Part shown: one piece after another, positions 25,903 through 33,730 of the stretch
Position numbering within the stretch: position 1 is the stretch's first letter
Layout: every line of letters begins with the position of its first letter
DNA from: Mycolicibacterium senegalense
GTDB lineage: Bacteria; Actinomycetota; Actinomycetes; Mycobacteriales; Mycobacteriaceae
DNA length: 64,000 nt
NCBI RefSeq assembly: GCF_019645875.1
Contig: NZ_CP081000.1
Span: 5,144,417-5,208,416 of the forward strand
Direction of reading: 5' to 3'
Notes under the pieces: model-generated
Databases searched by the model: none
What the model saw: the letters and a program-made list of their open reading frames with translations, nothing else
Told to the model about the DNA's origin: nothing
Made by a program: the position numbers and the translations under genes

Positions 25903-27264
25903 ATGACGAGCTCTGAACTCAAAGAAGTACAGCGCGTTTCGGGTGGCGAAGAAGACGAACACGGCCACCTGGAAGAATTCCGCACCGACCCGATCGGCCT
26001 GATGCAGCGCGTCCGTGACGAATGCGGCGACGTGGGTTGGTTCCAGCTGGCCGACAAGCAGGTGGTGCTGCTGAGCGGCGCGGAGGCCAACGAGTTCTTC
26101 TTCCGCTCCAGCGACAGCGAACTGAACCAGGCCGAGGCCTACCCGTTCATGACCCCGATCTTCGGTGAGGGCGTGGTGTTCGACGCGGACCCCGAGCGCC
26201 GCGCCGAGATGCTGCACAACACCGCGCTGCGCGGTGAGCAGATGAAGGGCCACGCGGCCACCATCGAGAACGAGGTCAAGAAGATCATCGCCGATTGGGG
26301 CGACCAGGGCGAGATCGAACTGCTCGACTTCTTCTCCGAGCTGACGATCTACACCTCGACGGCGTGCCTGATCGGGCTGAAGTTCCGCGAGCAGCTCGAT
26401 CGTCGGTTCGCCGAGTACTACCACCAGTTGGAGCGGGGCACCGACCCGCTCTGCTACGTCGATCCCTACCTGGACATCGAGAGCTTCCGCATCCGCGACG
26501 AGTCGCGCGTCAAACTCGTTGCGCTGGTGCAGGAGATCATGGACGGTCGCATTGCCAATCCGCCGAAGGGCAAGGAGGACCGCGACCTGCTCGACGTACT
26601 GGTGTCGATCAAAGATGAGGAGGGCAACCCCCGGTTCACGGCCAACGAGGTCACCGGGATGTTCATCTCCCTGATGTTCGCCGGGCACCACACCAGTTCG
26701 GGTACGTCCTCGTGGACGCTCATCGAGCTGCTGCGCAACCCCGACGTGTACGCACAGGTGCAGCAGGAGCTCGACGACCTCTACGCCGACGGCCAGGAGG
26801 TGAGTTTCCATGCGCTGCGGCAGATTCCGAAGCTGGACAACTCGCTCAAGGAGACCCTGCGCCTGCACCCGCCGCTGATCATCCTGATGCGGGTGGCACA
26901 GGACGAGTTCGAAGTGCAGGGCTTCCCCATCCACAAGGGTCAGATGGTGGCCGCTTCCCCGGCGATCTCCAACCGGATCCCGGAGGATTTCCCCGAACCG
27001 GATGCCTTCGATCCTGCCCGCTATGAGAAGCCGCGCCAGGAAGATCTGATCAACCGGTGGACCTGGATCCCGTTCGGCGCCGGTAAGCACCGCTGCGTGG
27101 GTGCGGCTTTCGCGCAGATGCAGATCAAGGCAATCTTCTCGGTTCTGCTGCGCGAGTACGAGTTCGAGATGTCGCAGCCGGCCGAGAGCTACCAGAACGA
27201 CCACTCCAAGATGGTCGTGCAGCTGGCTCAGCCGGCGAAGGTCCGTTACCGGAAGCGGGTTTAG
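25903..27264 (+). CDS. cyp51: Sterol 14-alpha-demethylase P450
   Basis: 453 residues. CYP51 features are the I-helix MFAGHHTSSGTSSWTLIELL, the BC region with YPFMTPIFGEGVVFD, ExxR in SLKETLRLHPPL, and heme loop FGAGKHRCVGAAFAQMQ. The mycobacterial enzyme removes the 14-alpha methyl of lanosterol-type sterols in vitro, although mycobacteria are not known to make sterols. It is followed closely by its cognate [3Fe-4S] ferredoxin, as in Rv0764c-Rv0763c. Confidence 0.96.
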   Translation: MTSSELKEVQRVSGGEEDEHGHLEEFRTDPIGLMQRVRDECGDVGWFQLADKQVVLLSGAEANEFFFRSSDSELNQAEAYPFMTPIFGEGVVFDADPERRAEMLHNTALRGEQMKGHAATIENEVKKIIADWGDQGEIELLDFFSELTIYTSTACLIGLKFREQLDRRFAEYYHQLERGTDPLCYVDPYLDIESFRIRDESRVKLVALVQEIMDGRIANPPKGKEDRDLLDVLVSIKDEEGNPRFTANEVTGMFISLMFAGHHTSSGTSSWTLIELLRNPDVYAQVQQELDDLYADGQEVSFHALRQIPKLDNSLKETLRLHPPLIILMRVAQDEFEVQGFPIHKGQMVAASPAISNRIPEDFPEPDAFDPARYEKPRQEDLINRWTWIPFGAGKHRCVGAAFAQMQIKAIFSVLLREYEFEMSQPAESYQNDHSKMVVQLAQPAKVRYRKRV

Positions 27265-27274
27265 GAGCGTACCC

Positions 27275-27481
27275 ATGGGTTGCTACCGCGTCGAACTCGA
27301 CGAGGATCTGTGCCAGGGCCACGCCATGTGCGAGCTCGAAGCGCCGGACGTGTTTCGGGTTCCGAAGCGCGGCGTCGTCGAGATCCTCGATCACGAACCA
27401 CCCGACGAGCTACGTGATGCCGTCGAGATGGCTGTCGATATGTGTCCCACCCGTGCTCTATCCATCACAGAGAAGGAATGA
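27275..27481 (+). CDS. fdx: [3Fe-4S] ferredoxin, CYP51 redox partner
   Basis: 68 residues from ATG 27275, the same length as Rv0763c. The cluster motif is DLCQGHAMCELE with CP near the end (VDMCPTRALS): His replaces the second Cys of a 4Fe-4S motif, typical of P450-linked 3Fe-4S ferredoxins. Ten bases separate it from the cyp51 stop and its own stop overlaps the next gene as ATGA. It carries electrons to CYP51 and perhaps CYP123. Confidence 0.94.
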   Translation: MGCYRVELDEDLCQGHAMCELEAPDVFRVPKRGVVEILDHEPPDELRDAVEMAVDMCPTRALSITEKE

Positions 27482-28023
27482 CAATGGCGTCAAGACAACA
27501 ATTGGAAGACTGGTCCGATCGCTGGCTGAAGGCCAACCAGGAGGCCGAGAAGGCCGGTGACTGGAAGCCGCTGGCCGACTTCTACACCGAAGATGCCACC
27601 TACGGCTGGAACATCGGGCCCAAGGAAGACGTGATGTGCGTCGGTCGCGACGAAATCCGCGACGTGGCCCTCGGTTTGGAGATGGAAGGCCTGGAGAACT
27701 GGGTCTACGAGTACCAGCGCGTGTTGATCGACGAGAAGCAGAACGAGATCGTCGGCTTCTGGAAGCAGATCGCCAACAGGAGCGACGGCACCACGAGCGA
27801 GATCTATGGCATCGGCGGTAGCTGGTTCCGGCTCAACGATGATCTGCTCATCGAGTGGCAGCGCGACTTCTTCGACTTCGGCCACGTAGCCAAGGGCTAC
27901 GCGAAGCTCATCGAGTCCGGCGACCTCACCCCCACCATGCAGAAGCGCATCGAGCGTTCGCTGTCCGGTGAGAAGCTGCCCGGCTACTACCCGCTCGGCG
28001 AGGCCCCGGTCAAAATCTGGTAG
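27478..28023 (+). CDS. NTF2-like/SnoaL-fold protein (Rv0762c-like)
   Basis: 181 residues from the ATG that overlaps the ferredoxin stop, equal to my recollection of Rv0762c. The sequence has the SnoaL/NTF2 cone pattern: an N-terminal helix with the RWLKANQEAEKAGDWKPLAD segment, FYTEDATYGWNIGP, then strands ENWVYEYQRVLID and EIVGFWKQIANR. Function unknown; such folds often act as isomerases, hydrolases or binding proteins. Two hairpins follow the stop. Confidence 0.85.
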   Translation: MTMASRQQLEDWSDRWLKANQEAEKAGDWKPLADFYTEDATYGWNIGPKEDVMCVGRDEIRDVALGLEMEGLENWVYEYQRVLIDEKQNEIVGFWKQIANRSDGTTSEIYGIGGSWFRLNDDLLIEWQRDFFDFGHVAKGYAKLIESGDLTPTMQKRIERSLSGEKLPGYYPLGEAPVKIW

Positions 28024-28030
28024 TTCCCGG

Positions 28031-28063
28031 CCAAGCAGTTGCTTGGGGGTGGGTGTGACCCAC
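28031..28063. terminator. Two tandem hairpins after the Rv0762c-like gene
   Basis: CCAAGC-AGTT-GCTTGG (28031-28046) is followed by GTGGGT-GTG-ACCCAC (28049-28063). Both are perfect inverted repeats starting 8 nt after the stop codon. They probably end or attenuate the cyp51 operon before the alcohol dehydrogenase gene. Confidence 0.6.
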
Positions 28064-28072
28064 GCAACTAAT

Positions 28073-28101
28073 GGCTCTAGTCTGTGGTCAACGGCTCTAG
28101 T
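28073..28101 (+). promoter_or_regulatory. Direct repeat upstream of the alcohol dehydrogenase gene
   Basis: GGCTCTAGT occurs at 28073-28081 and 28093-28101, exactly 20 bp apart (two helical turns), just before the start at 28116. Spacing on one DNA face suggests an activator or repressor site; no known motif is matched. Confidence 0.4.
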
Positions 28102-28115
28102 GGAAGGCACACGCG

Positions 28116-29249
28116 ATGAAGACCAAAGGCGCTCTCATCTGGGAGTTCAACCAACCGTGGTCGATCGAGGAGATCGAGATCGGTGACCCCGTCAAGGACG
28201 AGGTCAAGATTCAGATGGAAGCCTCGGGCATGTGCCATTCCGATCACCACCTGGTGACCGGTGACATCCCGATGGCAGGTTTCCCGGTGCTCGGCGGCCA
28301 CGAAGGCGCCGGCATCGTGACCGAGGTCGGCCCGGGCGTCGACCACATCAAGCCCGGCGACCACGTCGTGCTGTCGTTCATCCCGTCCTGCGGTGAGTGT
28401 CCGGCATGTCAGGAGGGTCTGCGCAACCTGTGCGACCTGGGCGCGATGCTGTTGGCCGGCACCGCGGTGTCCGACGGCACGAACCGCATCCACGCGGTCA
28501 AGAACGGTCAGCCGGTCATCCCGATGACGCTGCTGGGCACGTTCAGCCCGTACATGGTGGTGCACAAGAGCTCGGTCGTGAAGATCGACCCGTCCATCCC
28601 GTTCGAGGTGGCCTGCCTCGTGGGTTGTGGTGTGACGACCGGTTACGGCTCGGCCGTGCGCAGCGGTGACGTCCGCCCCGGGGACGACGTCGTCATCGTC
28701 GGCGTCGGCGGTGTCGGCACCGGCGCGCTGCAGGGTGCGCTGAATGCCGGTGCCCGCAACATCTTCGTCGTCGATCCCGTTGAGTTCAAACGGGACAACG
28801 CACTCAAGTTCGGCGCCACCCACGCCTACCCGGACATCTTCTCCGCGATGGCCGGGGTCGCCGAGGTCACCCAGGGCCGGATGGCGCACAAGACGATCGT
28901 CACCGTCGGCGAGCTCAAGGGCGAGGACATCGACCACTACATGAACATCACCGCCAAGGGCGGCACCGTGGTGGCCACCGCCGTCGCCAACATGGCCAGC
29001 AACGACGTCAAGCTCAACCTGTCGATGCTGACACTGCTGCAGAAGCGCCTGCAGGGCACCATTTTCGGCGGCGGCAACCCGCACCACGACATCCCGCAAC
29101 TGCTGAGCATGTACAAGGCAGGCCGGCTGAACCTCGACGACATGGTCACCCGGCAGTACAAGCTCGAGCAGATCAACGACGGTTACGCCGACATGCTCGA
29201 GGGCCGCAACATCCGCGGCGTCATCCGCTACACCGACGCCGATCGCTGA
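28116..29249 (+). CDS. adhB: Zinc-dependent alcohol dehydrogenase, NDMA-dependent type (Rv0761c-like)
   Basis: 377 residues of the class III-like MDR family. Catalytic zinc ligands are in GMCHSDHH and GHEGAGIV; structural zinc cysteines are in PSCGECPACQEGLRNLC; the nucleotide loop is VIVGVGGVGTGALQG. The family includes actinobacterial alcohol dehydrogenases with tightly bound cofactor assayed with NDMA. It may oxidise alcohols produced by the neighbouring P450s, with AldA taking the aldehyde further, but this is inferred from context. Separate promoter likely. Confidence 0.9.
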   Translation: MKTKGALIWEFNQPWSIEEIEIGDPVKDEVKIQMEASGMCHSDHHLVTGDIPMAGFPVLGGHEGAGIVTEVGPGVDHIKPGDHVVLSFIPSCGECPACQEGLRNLCDLGAMLLAGTAVSDGTNRIHAVKNGQPVIPMTLLGTFSPYMVVHKSSVVKIDPSIPFEVACLVGCGVTTGYGSAVRSGDVRPGDDVVIVGVGGVGTGALQGALNAGARNIFVVDPVEFKRDNALKFGATHAYPDIFSAMAGVAEVTQGRMAHKTIVTVGELKGEDIDHYMNITAKGGTVVATAVANMASNDVKLNLSMLTLLQKRLQGTIFGGGNPHHDIPQLLSMYKAGRLNLDDMVTRQYKLEQINDGYADMLEGRNIRGVIRYTDADR

Positions 29250-29265
29250 CCCACCCGCATCTCAC

Positions 29266-29325
29266 GCCGAATGTCACGCCAGCGTGGCTCTCACCACCGA
29301 GAGCCACTCCAGCGTGACATTCGGC
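29266..29325. repeat. 60-bp near-perfect palindrome in the adhB / Rv0760c-like gap
   Basis: Arms 29266-29292 and 29299-29325 (27 nt each) are reverse complements at 24 of 27 positions around a 6-nt loop ACCACC. The outer 14 bp and inner 9 bp are perfect. It lies 17 nt after the adhB stop and 28 nt before the next gene. It may be a terminator, an RNA-stabilising hairpin or a dispersed palindromic element. Confidence 0.7.
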
Positions 29326-29352
29326 AGGTGAGCACGACCCGCCAGGAGCGTC

Positions 29353-29790
29353 ATGACCGAAACAAGCACCGAGCCAAGCACCGAGACACCAGTTGTCCTC
29401 GCCTCTCGATCGTCGTGGAAGTGCGTGCAGTCCGGTGACCGTGAGGGCTGGCTGGCGCTCATGGCCGACGACATCGTGGTCGAGGACCCGATCGGCGAGG
29501 CCGTCACCAACCCCGACGGCACCGGTGTCAAGGGCAAGGAAGCCCTGGGTGCTTTCTATGACGCCAACATCGGGCCCAACGAGCTGACCGTCACCTGCGA
29601 GGAGACGTTCCCCTCGAGCTCGCCGAACGAGATCGCCTACATCCTGGTGCTGCGCACCAAGTTTCCCAACGGGTTCACCGCGACCGTGCGCGGTGTCTTC
29701 ACCTACAAGGTGAACGACGACGGACTGATCACCAACCTGCGCGGCTACTGGAACATGGATGCCATGACCTTCGCGCAGGAAGACAACTGA
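29353..29790 (+). CDS. NTF2-fold, ketosteroid-isomerase-like protein (Rv0760c-like)
   Basis: 145 residues. The cone-fold pattern is clear: SSWKCVQSGDREGWLALMAD, DIVVEDPIGEAVTNPDGTG, then strands ending in LRGYWNMDAMTF. Its M. tuberculosis counterpart Rv0760c has a solved structure related to ketosteroid isomerase, but a natural substrate is not established. The SDR that follows appears to begin at a CTG overlapping this stop. Confidence 0.85.
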   Translation: MTETSTEPSTETPVVLASRSSWKCVQSGDREGWLALMADDIVVEDPIGEAVTNPDGTGVKGKEALGAFYDANIGPNELTVTCEETFPSSSPNEIAYILVLRTKFPNGFTATVRGVFTYKVNDDGLITNLRGYWNMDAMTFAQEDN

Positions 29791-30647
29791 CCGGCGGAAC
29801 GCTCGCCGGCCGCGGCGCGATCGTGGTCGGCGGCACCCGCGGCATCGGCCTGGCTGTCGCAGAACTCCTCGCGGCCGAGGGTGCGGGACTGGTGGTCAAC
29901 GGTCGCGACGCTGAGGCCGCAGACGCTGCCGCACAGCGCATTTCCGGTGTCGCTCATGCCGGTTCGCCCGCCGACCCCGACGTGGCCAACGCGCTCGTCG
30001 ACACCTGCACACGCGAGTTCGGCCGCGTCGACATCCTGGTCAACTGTGCCGGCACCGCCGAACCGGCAGGGTCCTCCATCCTCAATGTGACCAGTGCCGA
30101 ATTTCACGAACTGCTCGACGCGCACCTGGGCACGGTGTTCGAAACCTGCCGCGCGGCAGCGCCGAAGATGGTGGCCCAAGGCGGCGGCGCGATCGTCAAC
30201 ACCAGTTCTTTCGCCTTCCTCGGCGATTACGGCGGCACCGGCTACCCGGCCGGCAAGGGAGCGGTCAACGGGCTGACCCTGGCGATCGCCGCCGAACTCA
30301 GAGAACACGGGGTCCGGGCCAATGTGGTGTGTCCGGGCGCCCGCACCCGGCTGTCCACCGGATCGGACTACGAGCAGCACATCGCCGAGCTCAACCGGCG
30401 CGGCCTGCTCGACGACGTCAGCATGCAGGGCGCGCTGGACGCCGCCCCGCCGGAGTATGTCGCCCCGACCTACGCCTACCTGGTCGGCGATCAAGCCAAG
30501 GACGTCACCGGCCGCATCTTCATCGCAGCCGGCGGGTTCGTCGGCGAATTCGCCCGGCCGTCACCGGGTTTCATCGGCTATCGGGACCACCACAGCGCGC
30601 CGCCGTGGACATCGGCCGAGTTGCACGAGCTGATCGGGAAGAGCTAA
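29787..30647 (+). CDS. Short-chain dehydrogenase/reductase with probable CTG start
   Basis: Classical SDR with cofactor motif AIVVGGTRGIGLAVAELLAA, VNCAGTAEP, catalytic Ser in VNTSSFAF and YxxxK in GYPAGKGAVNG. The first standard start in frame (GTG 29823) cuts into the first beta strand just before GGTRGIG. A CTG at 29787-29789 overlaps the previous stop as CTGA, mirroring ATGA/GTGA junctions elsewhere here, and gives a complete N-terminus (TGGTLAGRGAIVVGG) and 286 residues. I therefore annotate CTG, with moderate confidence in the start and high in the gene. The stop overlaps the convergent gene. Confidence 0.82.
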   Translation: MTGGTLAGRGAIVVGGTRGIGLAVAELLAAEGAGLVVNGRDAEAADAAAQRISGVAHAGSPADPDVANALVDTCTREFGRVDILVNCAGTAEPAGSSILNVTSAEFHELLDAHLGTVFETCRAAAPKMVAQGGGAIVNTSSFAFLGDYGGTGYPAGKGAVNGLTLAIAAELREHGVRANVVCPGARTRLSTGSDYEQHIAELNRRGLLDDVSMQGALDAAPPEYVAPTYAYLVGDQAKDVTGRIFIAAGGFVGEFARPSPGFIGYRDHHSAPPWTSAELHELIGKS

Positions 30648-30964
30648 CGGCAGAAACCGCGGGCGGATCGGCCGCCGCGCGAAGCCCCTCGCCCCAACCG
30701 GTCGCTCAGGCCACGTGTGTGCACGGCAGGCACATTGAACGGCCGGTAGTAGGTGAGCACCACGCGGTCCTCGCCCTGCGGCGAGGGGGTGCAGGAGTGG
30801 TAGTTCCAGCCGTGGGGTCCGCGCTCGGCGACCTCGGGATGGTCGATGATCTCCCACCAGTTCTCGGCGGGTACGTCCAATTCGATCCACTCGAACAGCT
30901 CGGGTTCACGGTCCGACAGGGCTGGATCGTCACCGTCGGCTTCCCACCTGACCGCGTCGGTCAC
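30644..30964 (-). CDS. Conserved small protein of unknown function
   Basis: 106 residues from GTG 30964. The first 80 residues are acidic and aromatic-rich (LFEWIELDVPAENWWEIID, HGWNYHSCTPSPQGEDRVVL) and look like real protein. The last 25 residues are Arg/Gly-rich and low complexity. No family recognised. Its stop overlaps the SDR stop by 4 bp (CTAA). Divergent from the HIT gene across a palindromic 110-bp gap. Confidence 0.5.
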   Translation of the reverse strand: MTDAVRWEADGDDPALSDREPELFEWIELDVPAENWWEIIDHPEVAERGPHGWNYHSCTPSPQGEDRVVLTYYRPFNVPAVHTRGLSDRLGRGASRGGRSARGFCR

Positions 30965-30993
30965 GAGGCATTCGCCCTTTCACGCAAGATTAC

Positions 30994-31024
30994 TAAGCTC
31001 TACTAGTCAACCTGGTAGTGCTTA
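30994..31024. promoter_or_regulatory. Large palindrome in a divergent promoter region
   Basis: TAAGCTCTACTAG (30994-31006) and CTGGTAGTGCTTA (31012-31024) pair at 11 of 13 positions around a 5-bp centre TCAAC. The site lies between the start of the small gene at 30964 and the HIT gene at 31075, a typical place for a dimeric repressor site. Confidence 0.5.
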
Positions 31025-31074
31025 CCTGCGCAACGAGATCGGCGTCTCATCCGGCGCTCACTATGCTCGTGGTC

Positions 31075-31491
31075 ATGGCATCCGTCTTCACCAAGATCAT
31101 CAACGGAGAACTGCCCGGGCGTTTCGTCTACGAGGACGATGACATCGTCGCGTTCCTCACCATCGCGCCGATGACGCAGGGTCACACCCTGGTCGTTCCC
31201 CGGGCCGAGATCGACAACTGGCAGGACGTCGAGCCCGCGGCCTTCGGCCGGGTGATGGAGGTGTCACAGCTGATCGGCAAGGCTGTGTGCCGGGCATTCG
31301 GGGCGCAGCGTGCCGGCGTCATCATCGCCGGCCTTGAGGTGCCGCACCTGCATGTGCACGTGTTCCCGGCCTACAACCTGGCCGACTTCGGTTTCGCGCA
31401 CGTCGACAACAACCCGTCGCCCGAGTCTCTCGACGAAGCTCAGGCCAAGATCAAAGCCGCGCTGGCAGATCTGCAATCCGCGGCAAGCTGA
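31075..31491 (+). CDS. HIT-family nucleotide hydrolase/transferase (Rv0759c-like)
   Basis: 138 residues from ATG 31075 (MASVFTKIINGELPG, the standard HIT start). The histidine triad is HLHVHVF. APMTQGHTLVVPRAEI is the conserved central strand region. Such proteins hydrolyse nucleoside phosphoramidates or dinucleotides. It is convergent with phoR and overlaps its 3' end by 41 bp. Confidence 0.92.
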   Translation: MASVFTKIINGELPGRFVYEDDDIVAFLTIAPMTQGHTLVVPRAEIDNWQDVEPAAFGRVMEVSQLIGKAVCRAFGAQRAGVIIAGLEVPHLHVHVFPAYNLADFGFAHVDNNPSPESLDEAQAKIKAALADLQSAAS

Positions 31492-32884
31492 CGGTGAACC
31501 GGCAGCCCTGACCGGGCGCGGTGGTGACCGTGACCGTGCCGCCGTGAGCCAGCACCAACGAATGCACGATCGACAGGCCCAACCCCGTCCCCCCGCTGGC
31601 ACGGGTGCGGGAGCTGTCGGCGCGGTAGAACCGTTCGAATACCCGCCGCGCGTCGTCGGTGCTCATGCCCGGGCCTTCGTCGCACACCTCGATGATGGCG
31701 TTATCGTCGGCGGTGCCCACCCGCACCGTGATCCCCGCGGTTTCCGGGGTGTGCTGCACCGCGTTGGCCACCAGGTTGCTCAGCACCTGACGTAAGCGGG
31801 CCTCGTCACCGAGCACCTCGGGGGTGCCGGGACCGTCGAACACCTCCATGCGCACCCGACGGCCCGGCGCGATCGACTGCGTGTCGTGCACGGCGTCGGT
31901 GGCCAGCGTCAACAGGTCGACGCGATGCTGATCCAGCGGCCGCTGCGCATCGAGCCGGGCCAGCAGCAGCAGGTCTTCGACCAGCAGGCCCATCCGCCGG
32001 GACTCGCTCTCGATCCGGCCCATCAGCATCTCGACGTCGCGGGCGGCGCCCTGCCGGTACAGCTCGGCGAATCCGCGGATCGTGGTGAGTGGGGTCCGCA
32101 GCTCATGGCTGGCGTCGGTGATGAAGCGGCGCATCCGTTCCTCGGACGTGCGCGCCTGCTCGGCCGACGCCTCCGAGGACGCCACCGCCCGCTGGATCTG
32201 CGCCAGCATGCCGTTGAGCGCGGACGACAACCGCCCCACCTCGGTGCGCGGATCCCGTTCGGGGACACGGCGATCCAACTGGCCGGCCGCGATCGCCGCG
32301 GCCGTACGTTCCACCTCCACGAGCGGACGCAGGCTGCGGTGCACGACGGCGTAGCCGACGATGCCGAGCACCAGCAATACGACCGTGCCGATGCCGACCT
32401 GCGACCAGATCAACGCACGCACCGACGACTGCACGTCGGACAGGTCGATCGCGACGGTGGTGCGCTCACCGTTCGGGCCCTCCACCGTCATGGCCCGCCA
32501 TTGCACATCTGAGGTCCCGACGGACTCGACGGTCACCGGGGCGGGGCCGACGTCGTTGTCGTCGGGCAGCTCGGGTTCGGCCTCACGGTCGTTGATCGCG
32601 ATCCAGGTTCGGCCGTCCTGGTCGACACCGCGAACGTAGAAGTTCGACGGCGGACGCGCCGGGTTCGGCCCTTCCAGGGGAGTCGAGGGCAGTTGGCGCG
32701 GCTCTTGCGCCCAGCTCCCAGCGGCGTCGAGCAACGTCTGATCGATGCGACTGACCTCGGTGTGCCGCATGATCGAGGTCACCGCGACGCCAGAGGCCAG
32801 CAGCCCGCAGGCCACCAAAACCAGCGCGACGGCCACCAGGCTGACGCGCAACGGCACTCCACGCCGTTCTACCCGGTCCAACAC
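31451..32884 (-). CDS. phoR: Two-component sensor histidine kinase
   Basis: 477 residues. TM1 is near 13-36 (VSLVAVALVLVACGLLASGV), followed by a periplasmic sensor of about 130 residues, TM2 near 170-190 (IGTVVLLVLGIVGYAVV), HAMP, DHp with FITDASHELRTPLTTIRGF (phospho-accepting His), and ATPase with VANAVQHTPE (N box), CDEGPGMS (G1) and GTGLGLSIV (G2). It phosphorylates PhoP. 31 bp separate it from phoP. Organisation matches Rv0757-Rv0758, which governs acid response, lipids and secretion in M. tuberculosis. Confidence 0.95.
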   Translation of the reverse strand: MLDRVERRGVPLRVSLVAVALVLVACGLLASGVAVTSIMRHTEVSRIDQTLLDAAGSWAQEPRQLPSTPLEGPNPARPPSNFYVRGVDQDGRTWIAINDREAEPELPDDNDVGPAPVTVESVGTSDVQWRAMTVEGPNGERTTVAIDLSDVQSSVRALIWSQVGIGTVVLLVLGIVGYAVVHRSLRPLVEVERTAAAIAAGQLDRRVPERDPRTEVGRLSSALNGMLAQIQRAVASSEASAEQARTSEERMRRFITDASHELRTPLTTIRGFAELYRQGAARDVEMLMGRIESESRRMGLLVEDLLLLARLDAQRPLDQHRVDLLTLATDAVHDTQSIAPGRRVRMEVFDGPGTPEVLGDEARLRQVLSNLVANAVQHTPETAGITVRVGTADDNAIIEVCDEGPGMSTDDARRVFERFYRADSSRTRASGGTGLGLSIVHSLVLAHGGTVTVTTAPGQGCRFTVSLPRIADLPARL

Positions 32885-32915
32885 CGGTTAAAGTATGCCG
32901 CTGCCGCGCTGACCG

Positions 32916-33629
<714 letters not shown>

Positions 33630-33678
33630 GGCCATTCCCTGATGTTGAAGGTGCCCGGTGTACTCAACCTGCATGCAC

Positions 33679-33708
33679 GCTGTGCACTTCCTGTGAGTTT
33701 AGCTGTGA
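33679..33708 (-). promoter_or_regulatory. PhoP-box direct repeats upstream of phoP
   Basis: On the minus strand three heptads occur in order: TCACAGC (33702-33708), 5-bp spacer, TCACAGG (33690-33696), 4-bp spacer, GCACAGC (33679-33685). The published PhoP site is TCACAGC-N4-TCACAGC; the second pair has that spacing. The box is 50 bp before phoP and 22 bp before the divergent decapeptide-repeat gene, so it could control both. Confidence 0.7.
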
Positions 33709-33730
33709 CGCGGGTAACTACACTGACGCC

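Noticed and set aside
25003..27276. 757-codon open frame on the minus strand across the SDR and cyp51 genes
   Set aside because: It lies antisense to two clear genes, is rich in Gly/Leu/His/Asp as expected from reading GC-rich codons backwards, and has no recognisable domain. Similar long antisense frames at 21493-23040, 38630-40054, 49755-51557 and 60408-61733 were rejected for the same reason.
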